From NCBI GenBank assembly GCA_010015675.1, contig ML976984.1:931534-995533 (forward strand): a DNA stretch of 64,000 nt, given 5' to 3'. This document shows positions 1-12,200 of the stretch, in pieces (positions within the stretch are counted from its first letter, which is position 1; each line of letters opens with the position of its first letter). The stretch is from Byssothecium circinans (lineage: Eukaryota; Ascomycota; Dothideomycetes; Pleosporales; Massarinaceae). A model generated the notes under the pieces. The model was not told where the DNA came from. It did not search any database and saw nothing but the letters and a program-made list of their open reading frames with translations. Position numbers and translations under genes: made by a program.

Positions 1-2788
1 TCGTGGTACTGGAAATCCTCTTCTTTCTACTCAAGGGCATAGATGCGGAGAAGCTGTTCATGCATGAGAAGAAGCGGAACAACAAGAACACGGAAGAACT
101 CAAGGCCTTGATCCAGAAAGAGAAGTCAATGCTGGCAGGTTACGCGCGACATGCACCTACACGCCACAACCGTTTTGGGACAATGATTTGGCTCAAGCAG
201 GATGATGACAAGGTTTCCACCATATCGGGACAAGATGTCTTGGGCAAAGCGCAAAGGACGATGCAAAAGATGGACAAGACCAAGAAATGGAACAAGCCCA
301 GGCGGCCAGGACGCAAGCAGGATGCAGAGCAAGAGCGCGAAGAGTTTGACCTTCCGATTGCTCTCACGGCTTCAGCCCAAAAGCACGTGAAAGCTTTTGT
401 CGAGGAGTTCCTAGATTCGTCGTTCAACCCATTCTTCTTGCACCTACGAAAGGCGATCGAGCGAGAGACCGAACGCGTAGAGACACGCCATTCGCGACAG
501 TACTTTTACCTCGTCTCATGGTTTCTAAAGGCAGAATGCGCCCGTCGCCGCACCATAAAGGAGAAGGCGGTTGATCCAAAGAGCAATGAAGCCCTGACGG
601 CGGAAGATGAGAGCTATGGTCTTGTTGCGGAAGCCATGACACAGGAGACATTCATTCTCCTCAACAGGTTTATGCAAAAGAGCGAGGACGAGAAGGCATG
701 GCAGGATCTCAATGCAGGCATGAAGTGCTTCACTCAGATTCTGCTTACCGTGCAGGAGATGTCTGAGTCAGCTCTCGAGGACGACCAAGATATTGCTGAG
801 AATATCCAGAATCGTATCTTCTACGAAGAATCAACACACGATCGAATTGTACATACGCTTCGATCGTACAAGGATCAAGGGTTTGGGTATTTGGACGCGG
901 TCACAGAGCTGGCACATGTCTTCTTACGAATGCTAGAGCTCTACTCGAAACAAAACGTTGACATGCAGGTGCGCTCCAAGAAGCGAGCTCGCAAGATACG
1001 CAAGAAGCAGGCTCAAGCAGAGGGGCAAGAAGGCGGAGAAGACGGCAACGTTTCGGAGACCGAAGACATTGCGAGCGCGGCACGAACAGTTTCCGAGCGC
1101 AAATTTGACTTCAGCCGATTTGCTGCAAAATTCATCAACCAAAGTAGTGTTAACACATTCGTGGCCTTCACGAAATACTACAGTGAGTTGGGCCCCGAAC
1201 AGCTCAAACGCGCGCACCGCTTCTTTTACCGGGTAGCCTTCAAGATGGACATTGCTGTTCTATTGTATCGAGTGGATGTCCTGCAGCTCTTCAACAAGAT
1301 GATCAAGGGCCCGGAAGGGCTAGATCCAGAGTCCCCAGGGTTCAAAGAGTGGGAGGAGTTTGTGCGCCATTTCTTCCGGACAGTGGTCAAGAGAGTACAG
1401 GACAGGCCGGAGCTCTTTGTAGAGATGCTGTTTAGCAAGGTACCGGCCACTATCTTCTTCCTTGAACATGGCTACGACCGAGAGGTGCCAACGCGAACAC
1501 CACGAGCACCGGCGGAGCTTGAGGTCAAGCCAGGGATGGAGAAGCCTGAGCAGATTGGGGTGGCTGTGGGCATACTGGTCAACCAGCAGAAGTCTGACGC
1601 ACTGCACTGGGTCCGCGATGTTCTTACGTCTGCGGTTGAGGAGCGAAAGGCATGGGAGGAGATGGAAGAAGCGCGTAAAGCGGCAGCAGCGGCTGAGAAC
1701 CCCGATGGAGAACCTGCCCCCGAGGATCCAGACGCTGAGGCTCCCAAACCTCCTTCAATATGTGAGGGCAATGCAGCATACCTGACGACCTGTGCTAATT
1801 CCTAATAGTGATCAAACCTGACAACGAGGAGCGTCACATTGCAATGTTCAAAGACAACAAACTTCGCCTACTTATGAATCTCGTTGGATTCACACGTTTA
1901 GGCGCTCACGACGATCCAGAGGCGACTTGGATCATCCCTTCGTCTCTCACCTCCGCAGAGTTACAAGAAGCGGTCGATCTGATCAGGAAATTTGAGTTCG
2001 ATCCCCCGATCTACGAGGATGGGAAGGGTCCCGAGGACATGCTTCGAAGCAAAGCAGCCGCAGCCCGCCGATCCGCCCGCCGCGTAGACTTTGACGATGA
2101 CTCGGATGGCATAGACCACGACTCTGAAGAAGACCGTGGCGAATATGCAGCAGACGGACCGACCGCAAGAAAGGGCGACGGCACAGCGAGAAAGAAGTTG
2201 AAGCGGAGAAGGGCGCATACGCCTGTAGAGCTTAATGATGAAGAGAGGGAACAGAGAGCACTGGCGAGGCGACAAAAGGACCTCGAGAAGCAGCAGAAAA
2301 TCAAGAGTACGATGTTCGTGCATGACTCCGACGATGAAGATGACGAGGAGAGGGATGCGGAGTTCTTTGCTCGTGAAGAAGCCTTGCGGATGAACACTAA
2401 TGCTGCGATCAAGAAGACGTTGGCTTTGGGGACTATGGAGACGTCATCTAAGAAGCGAAAGGCCGATGAGAATTCAGAAGAGGTGCCAAAGAGACGAAAG
2501 ACACCCCCGAAACGCAAGGGACCATTTGATAGTGACGAGAGTGAAGATGAGGAAGCTGAGAACGATAGCAGCAGGACGCAGTCTGTAGAGCCAAGGACTG
2601 TACTCGATGAAAGCGAAAATGAGGCCACAGATACTCCGCTCTCTTCACAGCCTGCTCTAGTCAAAGGCCAGGATGTGGTCATGGTGGACGCTGACGATAA
2701 TGAAGAGGAAGATGATGCGCGGGTAGTGCGAAGACCTGCTGCTCGGAACACAAGAGCTGGGTTTATCATTGATAGCGATTCGGAGTAG
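1..2788 (+). CDS. TOF1: Topoisomerase 1-associated factor Tof1/Swi1 (Timeless), 5'-truncated
   Basis: This is the fork-protection subunit that travels with the replisome and, with Csm3, stabilises paused forks and supports checkpoint signalling. The 5' end lies outside the window; the reading frame is open from base 3. I join <1..1761 with 1809..2788 across a 47-bp intron (1762..1808) that restores a conserved stretch (IKPDNEERHIAMFKDN) in one frame. The visible protein is about 913 residues. Its first part belongs to the helical TIMELESS region, with basic patches (KKRARKIRKKQ). The last 250 residues are acidic and disordered, with several D/E/S runs and Lys-rich segments (KKLKRRRA, KKRKADE, KRRKTPPKRK) that may be nuclear-localisation signals. 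It ends with TAG at 2786..2788. The family call is strong; the intron ends are inferred. Confidence 0.9.
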
Positions 2789-3184
2789 ACGTTGCTAAGT
2801 GCACATTGGATATGGCAATGGTCAGGAAGGGTGGTCGGATGCATCGGGCGGCGTTGTAGGTATCGGATACCCTCAATTTCATGATAGTCACGTTTTCCTT
2901 TCCACTCTCTTTCGCTCGAGTACTCTATTCGCTCCAATCATGTGGTCGACCTTCGGTGTTGGTGCAAATGTACATATCGGCTACTGTTGTTTTTCTTCCC
3001 CATCCAACGGCGGAGTCAAGTGAAATTTCGTTTGCACTGTTGCCCCTCCGCTCTTTCCCTCTGGTCTTAGCCGCCTAACGCGGGCACGTCATCATGGCCG
3101 TGTTGTTGCCGACTTTCGTCCATCGTGACTTCTGTGTTTACCTTCCTTCAACCCCAACTACTCTGCTCCACCACACATCGTCTC
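2789..3184. other. Intergenic: TOF1 3' region and next gene's leader
   Basis: I see no supported coding exon here. The stretch should carry the TOF1 3' UTR and the promoter and leader of the next gene, which is on the same strand. It is pyrimidine-rich after about 2880. Confidence 0.5.
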
Positions 3185-3245
3185 GTAAGTACACCATCAA
3201 TTCTTATTCACGCTGCGTCAAGCTGAGCCATGCTAAGCTATCCAG
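3185..3245 (+). other. Probable 5'-UTR intron of the following gene
   Basis: GTAAGT at 3185 and a 3' end with CTAAG followed by CCAG at 3242..3245 outline a 61-bp intron just before the coding region. If it is removed, the upstream ATG at 3230 disappears and the first ATG of the mRNA becomes 3308. This decides the start I chose for the next gene. Confidence 0.5.
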
Positions 3246-3307
3246 ATCGGCAGAAGTTCGAGCAGATCCGTTCTCGCTGGGAATCGGCTGAACCCACGCC
3301 GTCCGCC

Positions 3308-5557
3308 ATGGTCGGTCGAAAAGAGAAGCCAATCGGCCACGGCGCCCTCTCCAATGATGAGGACAGTGGGCCAAGCAGATTCCGTCGAAAACTCAGCTAC
3401 GGCATTTCGCTCATCGCGAGTCCGCTTTCGCAGCGCAAGACCACGCCGCCAACCCGCCAGAACACTCGTCTTTCACTGCCGACGGCTGGTCCGACCGCAA
3501 CCGCATTGAGCCAGCCCCGCGATTCAGACACGGAAAAGTCTTCGACCAGCAACTCGAAGTCACTCGTTGGTACATCGGTCCAGAGTAGAGCCACGCCGGA
3601 ACCAGACAATTGCACAGAGAAGAGCTTGGATCCCAACACCACACCGAGGCCGTTGCCGCGATCCCAAACCATGAGCTTCATTCCGCGCCCAAACTGTAAC
3701 GGTTCCGTATCGACGATTGATTCGGACACGGGAAGCATTGTTGTGTGCCCGCCAGCTCTCGATCTGGAGCAGAGGACTTCTACCCCATCAAAGATACCAA
3801 CACCCAGTCCACCGCCGAGTCACCGTCGACGTTCAAGCCCTCGGCAGCATGTGCATCATCTCAATGCCCAGCAAGCGAAACATGTTGCAGCTGGTAATGC
3901 TTTCAAGGCTGCTCCAGTCCCATCCACATCGAAATCGTCGCTGCGTTCATATACCACACCCAATCTAGCGCGAGCTCCTACCTCACCCCATTCAACAAGC
4001 TTCATGGTGCCTCGAAACTCCATGGTGCCTCGAAACTCCATGGCGCCAAAAGCATCCACCGTTACGCGTCCTAGTATCACGAAGCTTAAAGAGAATTCGT
4101 CGCCACCAATGCAGCGTTACAGCAAGAGGTTGTCTCAGATCAAAGAGGACTCACCCAAGCGGCAGAGCCTGACACCTTCTGATACCATCGTCAATCGAAG
4201 GTCATTGGGTCCTAACAGCAACCTGACGCCAACCAAACAGAAGGCTCCTGCTACGCCGCTAACGACTCGCAAACCAAGCTCACAAGTGACGCAAACACCA
4301 TTGGCACAGCAGAGAGCTCTACCGAAACAAAAGCACCCGAGCCCTAAGAATACGACAATCTATGCATCGGATCTAAATGGCTCCGCAATCTCTCAGGCTC
4401 GACTACTGGGTCCTGTAAATCCTCCCACTCCACCAACGGCCAGACCTATCATTGTGCGATCGTCGTTGCCCCGATCGAGTACAGACAGGGATTTCCAGAG
4501 GCGGACAGTTGCAACGCCTGGGCGGAGCGGTGTGAGCATGATGTCGCGGTCTCAAGGAGGGGATAATGAGGTGAGGCTTCCTCGTGCCACTACATTCCAC
4601 ACTCTAGTGAGATCACTTGAGTGCCCTCCTCCCGTGCCTGCTGTACCGGAGCGATACATGCGCCCATCTCTACCGTTGGCCACAGTCAAAGAGCACGAAT
4701 CCCCCAAAGTATCTCCCAGACCATTGCCCAACTCCAGGTTCCAATCGGACAATTGGACACATGATGCGAAGAACGATGCAGGTGCAACGAAACTGCCTGC
4801 GTCTGTCTCCGCACCCACCTTGCCACTTGCATATGGAAGCAGCACGCTGCAACCTAGAAAGTTTTCTCAGCCTAAGCCTAATGCTCCGAACCTCAAATCA
4901 TGTCTCAAACTCTCGCCGAAATCGCTGTCGCCGCTGCCGCCTCTTGAACAAGATGAGCAGCTTGTGTCTGCACATCCACGGTCCTTCGGGACCCACAGTT
5001 TTGATGACAGCGCTGACATTATTTGTTTCTCTTTACAGGTCAAAGACTACATGCCCGGATTGTATTGGGCCGGCCGATTCCAGTCGCGATACGATCAATG
5101 GCGTACGGAGGCGATAAATGCCCAACTGGATCCCACCTACAAGTTCATTGGTTCGCTAGGGATGTGGAAGTTAGATCAAGAGGGTAAAGCTGCCTGCCAT
5201 ATCTTCTTGCAGCTCCGTGAATTGTGCGTCTCCAATACAGCATTAGATAGTCTTTGGGTAAGTGAAGCTTCGTCTTCTTGCATATTTTGTACTAACGGGC
5301 GTCTGTAGGATTTTGAGTACAAGTACCGAGATGAGCACAACCTATTCGGGAAACAGTTCGAAATATATCCACTCAAAGGACACAAGCGAGGCGATCAAGG
5401 ACCCATCGGTAGAGCTGTTCGAAAGCTGACTCCCAGGAAGAGCAGCTTCGTCAACTTGCTCAAGGGAAAGGGGTGGAACACTATTGAGATGGACAGCAGC
5501 ATTCTATCTCCAACGGGTGGTCAAGCAAGCCAAGCATTTTCTCCACGTGTTTGCTAA
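3308..5557 (+). CDS. Unrecognised Ser/Pro-rich disordered protein with conserved C-terminal region
   Basis: I do not recognise a named family. I join 3308..5257 with 5309..5557 over an intron at 5258..5308, giving about 732 residues. The first 550 residues are low-complexity Ser/Thr/Pro with many S-P and T-P pairs, as in proteins under proline-directed kinases. Two tandem copies of an 18-bp unit lie at 4004..4039 (repeat MVPRNS). The C-terminal 180 residues are ordered in character: a W-x-GRF-x-S-x-YDQWRTE segment, an amphipathic stretch around the splice junction, and a basic tail (KLTPRKSSFVNLLKGKGW). The longer reading from ATG 3230 would begin inside the suspected leader intron, so I prefer 3308. 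A pyrimidine tract ending in CAG at 5038 leaves room for one more intron that I could not place. A cytoskeletal or signalling scaffold is only a guess. Confidence 0.7.
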
Positions 5558-5976
5558 AGCGTGAACGGAACGAGATATGGGAACACGACGACGGATGTTA
5601 CGATCATACACGATATCACGACTAGAACGAAGTTCGAAACGACAAGATGATGAGATATTTGCTGTATGATAGGGGGCTTTACAATGAATGGGTTGACATT
5701 CTACTTCGTTCAGAGGAGGGTGGATGGTGGGTATAGGACGCCTCCGCATCAACACACCGAACGCGGCCTAATCGTATTATTTGGGGTGTCTTTCTTCAAG
5801 AAGCTATCAGTGTGGAATGAGCTCGGGTTTTCGCGAACCGTTGATTGTATGATTAGCGACTATAGCGTGCGATGAGTTCTTCTAGAAATGTACGTAGAGT
5901 AACGAATCATTATACTTCACTTCTTCTCACCCATTCATCTCTTGCTATGCGCATACACCCACCTCTTAAACCATGA
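5558..5976. other. Convergent intergenic region
   Basis: This lies between the 3' ends of the plus-strand disordered-protein gene and the minus-strand thioesterase gene. It should hold both 3' UTRs. I see no coding exon or RNA gene. Confidence 0.5.
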
Positions 5977-6739
5977 CTACTCTTTCCCCTCCAACTTCTT
6001 CAATTCCTCAACAATATTCTTCGGATCCTTCCACGCCAATGCAATATACTTCGTATGACTTCCCCTCGCAAAGAGCTTCCCTTCTCTATCCTTGAACTGA
6101 ATCGAGGTAAACGCCATTGTCTTACCGAACTTGTCGCATGTGACTTCTCCTTTCACTATGTCGCCGATTTCCCCACCGCTAGAGAGGTAAGTCACGGATA
6201 GATCTGTGCTGACGCCGGTACTGAAGAGGCCACGTGATGCGACGGCAAGACTGCCACCGAGATCGGTGAGAGAGGCCAAGGTACCGCCGTGGAGGATTTG
6301 GAGACGGTTCTGATAGAGTGTTAGGATGGGGATCGTATGATGTAGCTCTGTGAAGAAGGGTGGATATAAGAAAGGAAGAGGGTAGTGGTCAGTCAGATGA
6401 AGAAGGAAGAGGTGAAAGTACTGTATGTTCTTTCGCGATGTCTAGTTCGAACTTGACGCGGCCGGGGACGGCATGGGTTACCCGGAGCTAGAATACAATA
6501 TTAGATTGATAGCCTTTGCATAGGAATAAGAGCATTGAATTGAGTCCATACGCTATCGAGCAACCTAGATACTAGTGATCAATGCTCGAATACGTCCATA
6601 TGGTCAGGATGCGACTGACCTCGGCTCCAAGCCTGAAGATGTGCGGAAGGACTCCCAGACCTTGTCAATTAATTAGACACTGGAAGGACTTGGTGGAATC
6701 CAATCAGCTTACAGATCGGACGAATTTGAGCGCAGGCAT
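5977..6739 (-). CDS. Hotdog-fold acyl-CoA thioesterase (PaaI/ACOT13 type)
   Basis: It probably hydrolyses acyl-CoA esters. Five exons on the minus strand (6713..6739, 6620..6660, 6552..6564, 6422..6487, 5977..6309) give 159 residues, the usual length for a single-domain hotdog thioesterase. The signature is the HGG-x-LASLTDLGG helix around residues 55-70, followed by a STDLSVTYL strand; the conserved Asp of this family lies in TDLGG. The third exon is only 13 nt, but it is needed to keep frame and supplies the conserved LLDSLRV junction; every alternative splice I tried gave a stop. Introns are 112, 64, 55 and 52 bp. No targeting peptide is obvious, so cytosol or peroxisome is undecided. The 294 bp to TFB2 is a shared divergent promoter. 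Confidence 0.85.
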
Positions 6740-7033
6740 TGTTACGAATTTTTTGTCTGGTACGTGAAGGAGTGATGTAGTTCTCTTTCCGCTCGGCAAT
6801 TGATGATGCGCGTCTCAAACGAGCAAGGGGTGAAATGCGGCGTCTTCCCCATGTTTCCGCTCCGCTCTTGGCGAGCTGTCGTGACTTCATTGAACTTTAC
6901 CTGCTGCCTTGTGTCGTCGCTCTTTCACCCGCAACGCACGAACTCACTATATCTACGGCCCGCCGCAGAACACACCTAACTCCCGGACCATGAAACCTCG
7001 GTAGTCACACCATTCGAGCCTACATCAACCACG
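6740..7033. promoter_or_regulatory. Divergent promoter region, thioesterase / TFB2
   Basis: These 294 bp separate two start codons pointing away from each other, so both leaders and promoters must fit here. I could not identify a convincing TATA or CCAAT element. Confidence 0.5.
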
Positions 7034-8619
7034 ATGTCAGCATCTTCCTCCCAGCAAGCGCTCGATTACCTCGAACAGCTGCCCGTCCAGACGCACAAGA
7101 AGCTCTACGATCAGCCGTCGACGGTGCTAGCAGTATTCCGATGCATGCTCCCTCACTTAGGTACAATCCTATAACTATGTTTACAGAGGGAGAAATACGG
7201 CTGACAAGCGACAACAGCAAAGTCCGTGGTCATGGGCATGCTTTACATGCCGACCCCCATCTCCTCGACCGACCTCAACGCCTGGTTCCGTCCCTCAGCT
7301 GAAAAGCTCTCCCGCTCCAGCCTCCAAATTCTCGAAAAACTGCACATCATCACGCAAAAACAAACCGACGCTTCCTCAAGATCTACCTCCTACAGTCTAG
7401 CCCCCGGCTTCGCGCGTTCCTTGCGACAGGCACTGGAAGGCTCTGGTTCACATCGTTCATTCGGCGTACCTGCACCACCGACAGCCGAGCGCAAAGTCAG
7501 TATACAGGAGCTAGACGAGTACGCGCGGACGCAGTGGGAGAGCATATTGTTTTATATGGTGGGGAGTACGGTGGGGTTCCATGGAGGGGGTACGGGGAAG
7601 GATATTGGGAAGGGAACGAGGAGTTTGCTAGAGGCGGGTGATTTTGTAGGGAAGAAGATGGGTGGGCAATGGGGGATTACGAGTACGGGGTTTATGTTCG
7701 TGTTGCAGGATACTAATGCGCAGGTGTGGAGCTTGCTCATTGAGTATTTGAAGCATGTGAATCAGGTGGGTACCATTCCCTTCCCTTTTTCCATTCGGAT
7801 TGGAGATGGAGAAGGGAGAAGAATAAAGACGGGAGTTTAACTAACCTGATGATATAGTTGGGCATGTCAGAAACCGACGTCCTCTCCTTCCTCTTCATGC
7901 TGGGCTCCCTCGAACTTGGTCAAGACTACAGTACCTCCACTCTGTCCCCCACACAACTGCAAATGCTCGAAGACCTCACCGCCTTCGGCCTCGTCTACCG
8001 CACCTCCGCAAATGCATCGACTTTCTATCCCACCCGCCTCGCGACAACACTGACTTCCGACTCCGGCGCCCTTTCGACCACCAACCCCAACGAAGTCGAC
8101 CACCACCACGCTCCAGCCAACAACGGCGGCGCAACAGCAAAAGGCTTCATAATCGTCGAAACAAACTACCGCATCTACGCCTACACCTCCTCCCTCCTCC
8201 AAATCGCCGTCCTCTCCCTCTTCTGCAAACTCACCACGCGCTTCCCCAACCTCGTCTCGGGAAAACTAACGCGCGCATCCATCTCCCGCGCCGTCCAAAC
8301 CGGCATCTCCGCCGATCAGATTCTGACCTACCTCGACGCGCACGCGCACCCGCAGATGCAGAAATCCGTCCCCTTTCTGCCGCCGACAGTTACGGACCAG
8401 ATCCGGCTCTGGGAGCTGGAGGGCGAGAGGCTGGAGTGTACGGACGGGTATATGTTGAAGGAGTTTCCCAGCGAGAGGGATTATAGGGAGAGTGTCAAGT
8501 ATGCGGAGGATTTGGGGGTTTTGGTGTGGAAGGATGATGCTGAGTGGAAGTTTTTTGTCGATCGTATTGAGCAGATGCAGGAACATTTGAAGAAGACGTC
8601 GCAGAGACGGCCGCGCTGA
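7034..8619 (+). CDS. TFB2: TFIIH core subunit Tfb2 (p52)
   Basis: Tfb2 is a core subunit of TFIIH. It anchors and stimulates the Ssl2/XPB helicase in promoter opening and nucleotide excision repair. Three exons (7034..7160, 7218..7765, 7858..8619) give 478 residues, close to the family norm. The N-terminal LPVQTHKKLYDQPSTVLAVFR is followed by winged-helix repeats (MPTPISSTDLNAWF, LHIITQ). The central block ends in LIEYLKHVNQ, joined to LGMSETDVLSFLFMLGSLELG across intron 2. The C-terminal part (residues about 390-478) corresponds to the Tfb5-binding module. Intron 1 (57 bp) falls after residue 42. Codon use shifts from AT-neutral to strongly C-ending in exon 3. Confidence 0.93.
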
Positions 8620-9248
8620 GGGGATGGTTAGGCGTTAAGGCAATGGAGAAAGTGAGCGAATCGGTCTTAAATGGAGGGCTCAAATGCATGGATGGCGTTC
8701 ATTCGGATCACACACACTTTTGGGCTTTGGGCCCACACTCTTGGACTTCGGTGTACAAAATGGGACAGCCCGGTAGGGACTTTGATATCCTTTTGATTTT
8801 GGATCCTTTAGAAGGACTGTAGAACAACTAGAATAGGTTAGGTCACGTATGGTAAATCCACGTGTTACAAACGTCTTGATATGCCCTTTCATATGTTACT
8901 TTCAGATCTGATAAAGAGTTGACTCTACTTCTGCACTCGGCACCACAGCCTACATGATAGCGGGTCTGCCAGGATTTGGACATGGAAAGGAACAGATAGG
9001 GTAAGTTGAATTTGGGTAAGTTGGTTATTGATTTTCTCATTTACATACATCTGGTATCTCTACATGTGACAAAGAAAAAGAAGAAGGAAAAAAGCTATAA
9101 TACGAATCTTTACGCCACAAATATGCACTGTGCTGTGGGTGACTAAACCCAGGACCGTTCCTAAATCCCATCCAAGCCAACTCCCTATCCTACATCTTCG
9201 CTTCGCTCCCTCCCTCGTCCTCACACATGCGATCGCGCCCTAGAGCTG
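8620..9248. other. Convergent intergenic region
   Basis: It lies between the TFB2 stop and the stop of the minus-strand Cwf11 gene. Both 3' UTRs should be here. I see no exon, tRNA or repeat. Confidence 0.5.
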
Positions 9249-12200
9249 TCACGCCGCAGCGGCTTCGTCAGGTTTGTCACTCTCACTCTCATCGGCATCA
9301 TTATCCACGAGCCCAGGCTCAGGCACCTCATCAGGAATCAGCACGTTTTCTTCCCGATCCATATCCTCGTCATCCTCGTCCTTGATCTCAGGCTCAGGCT
9401 CCACCGCACCCCCAGTCCCAACACCATTCGCCATCTGCACATCCCCAACCCCAACCTCCGCGCCCTTCCCCACACCACCACTAGGGCCAGCAGCGCCCCC
9501 ACTCTTCAACATCTCCACCTTCGCCTTCGTCATCTCATAAACATACTGCCCCAAATGCTCCACGCCCTCCATAACCGCCTCCCTCCCCTCCTCCACCACG
9601 TCAGCAACCTGCCGCGCGTGCGACGGCGCATACATTTCATCAGTGACGAGGGCGAGTTTTGTGGAGCGCGTGAGCAGGATGTCAAAGGCGGGTTTGAGTT
9701 CGAAGCAGGAGGAGAAGATGGAGGCGCGGCCGAGGATGTAGAGGCCCAGACGGGCGCGGGAGAGGGCGACGGTGAGGCGGCGGATGTCGCGGAGGTAGCC
9801 TATGCTGCGGGTGCGGACGAGGGAGAGGATGATATCTGCGGGTCGGTGTTAGTTTCCTGTCTTTCTCTTTTCCTGTATTTCCCGCTGTCTGCTCGTGTCG
9901 ACCGGAAAGGTAAGGTAGAGAGCGATATGATGGAAGGGAAGGGAAGGGATGAAAACTTACAATCATTCTGTTCACCTTGATACTTATCCACCGTCGCCAC
10001 GATCCTCGGCAGACCAAAGAGTCTATTCCCTTTACACCTATGGTTTAGCACATCCTTGATGAGCGCGCGTTGTCCAGCATACGTTGTCAGGATGGAAATC
10101 TTGTGTGCCGGATAACCCAGTAGACGCATGTACATGAACAGTGCGACCGCGTATTCTGCCTCTCCCAAGTTTTGTATGAAGTGAGGTGTAGGTTCCATCT
10201 CTCCTTTGCCTTTGTAGTCGGGAACGTCGATGAACTGGTACTCAAACTTGAACCCGGGGTTCGCAGTCTGGAATTCCGGCGTCGATGTAACGGACGGCAA
10301 GTTCTCAAGCTTGGGATACCGCCATTTGTACAACTCCGCAATTGACGGCCTCGCTCTGCCCTGTTGATCTAGCATAACAGTCGGTACACCCAGCCTCACC
10401 AGGCGTTGGAAGAGCGACTGCTCCAGATTTGCATACTGTCTAAATGCCAGATTCTGGATAATCGGCGAGTTCTGCAAATGATCACCACAGAGCACGATAC
10501 GTTGCAGAGGCAATTCGCCGTTCTGTGGGTTCTGCAGTGCGAGCGGGATGAAGTTTTCGATTTCGGTGATTTGGGCCGCTTCTTCCATGATGACGTTGTC
10601 ATAGTGGAAACCCAAGGAGGCGATTTCTTGTCTGCGCATTGCGGCGTGCGTCGATGTCATTGCGATGATGCGGGCTTCTTTTACGAGGAGGTAATTTGCT
10701 TTGTCGCGCGGGTTGCGCAAGATCTCGAAGGGACGGATGTCCTCGAGTTCGGTGAAGATTTTTTCGACATGGCGGTAGCATCCTTGCGCGATGTCAATGA
10801 GTTGCTCTTTGTTTGCGCCAGGCGGGAAGAGCGGTTGCGGTGCATCTGCAAAGTAGTCCTTGAATGGGAATTCTGCGACTATTTGTTCGATGGTGGAGTC
10901 AGGGGATGAAATGTTGTCCCAATATTGTGTCCAGGCAGGCTTCACATAGACTAGATTGAAGTAATCTGCTGTTTCGCACGAGCTGCCATGGGCACCGGGC
11001 GCTCCAAAGTTTTTTGCCAGGCGATCTACCTCAGAGAGGTAGTATGTGCCTCTCTCCAAGAACGACTCTACACGACCATGCTTGCTATAGCTGGCTTCTG
11101 TCTCGAGCCCTTCTTCGCCGTGTCCTAAACGCAGAAGATGGCGCTCATCGATATCGAGCGCCACAATCTTCTGGAAGAGTTGGTTGAGTGCTTGATTGCT
11201 ATGCGCCACAAGCAGCGTCCGTTGGTCCGGGAAGTTGTGGTATATATTGGATATAATTTGGGTCGCTACGTCTGTCTTGCCAGTACCCGGTGGCCCGACC
11301 ACGACAGTCAGACCGGGTTGCGAGCCCGAAGTGATCGCTTCAATCTGAGCAGGGGTAAATCTAACGGTGTTCAGCTTCGGTGCGTCTGCAGGATAAGGTC
11401 CCATGTTTGGAGGCTTGTAAGACGAGACCTGCAGAGATTCATGCGCAGGCTGTGGTGCGACCTCGACTTGGTCACGACGACGTTTCTTGGATGATCGAAT
11501 AGGTGGAGCTTCTGCTTCAGCTGATGCGGGGAACTGCACAACGTATGGAGGCCCAAAGGATGACTGTGCGTCTTCATGGGGTTCGATGGATTTGCCGGGC
11601 AAGGATTCGATCAGGTGCTGCCAGTCTAAGAAGGTATCACGGAAGTCTATCGAATGCAGCCGGTTAGGCAGTCGCTTGTAAGTTGCAGACGAGGGATCGC
11701 CATAGCCCAGAAAGACTTCTTGCAGCCATGAGGGAGCTGGGATATCGGAGAGCGTAAGGCGGCGAATGGACTCAAGAATGGGTTGAAAGTTGTTCTCCCT
11801 CCCTCGTCGACGCACGACCAGGTTGATCTGCTCGTAGACGTTCGGCCGACCTTGTGCAGCACGGTCCATGTCCTTTTGATATTGCTTGGCGTCGATGTGG
11901 ACGACGAGCCTTCGCTGTCGAGCTCGTGGTGCGTCGCCGTCCATAGAGGGCTGATCTCGGAGGGGCCGACCCTTCTCGTCCTGTACCTGAACGACGGAGG
12001 CACTCCTAAGGACGCGGATCCCAAGTTGCTCACCAGCGTCTTGTTGATCGACACCATTCGACATCGACGCGTCTTCGGGTTCTTCAACGGCGAGTAGGAA
12101 GACCACATCATCTGACCTCAGAGATTCCCACTCTTTTCGTACGGGATATTGGAGACGGCTGACATCTAGAATGACCTCTGCACGTACGTACGCTGGATAC

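Noticed and set aside
2011..2937. 308-residue Ser-rich minus-strand ORF
   Set aside because: It is the antisense shadow of the acidic, charged tail of Tof1.
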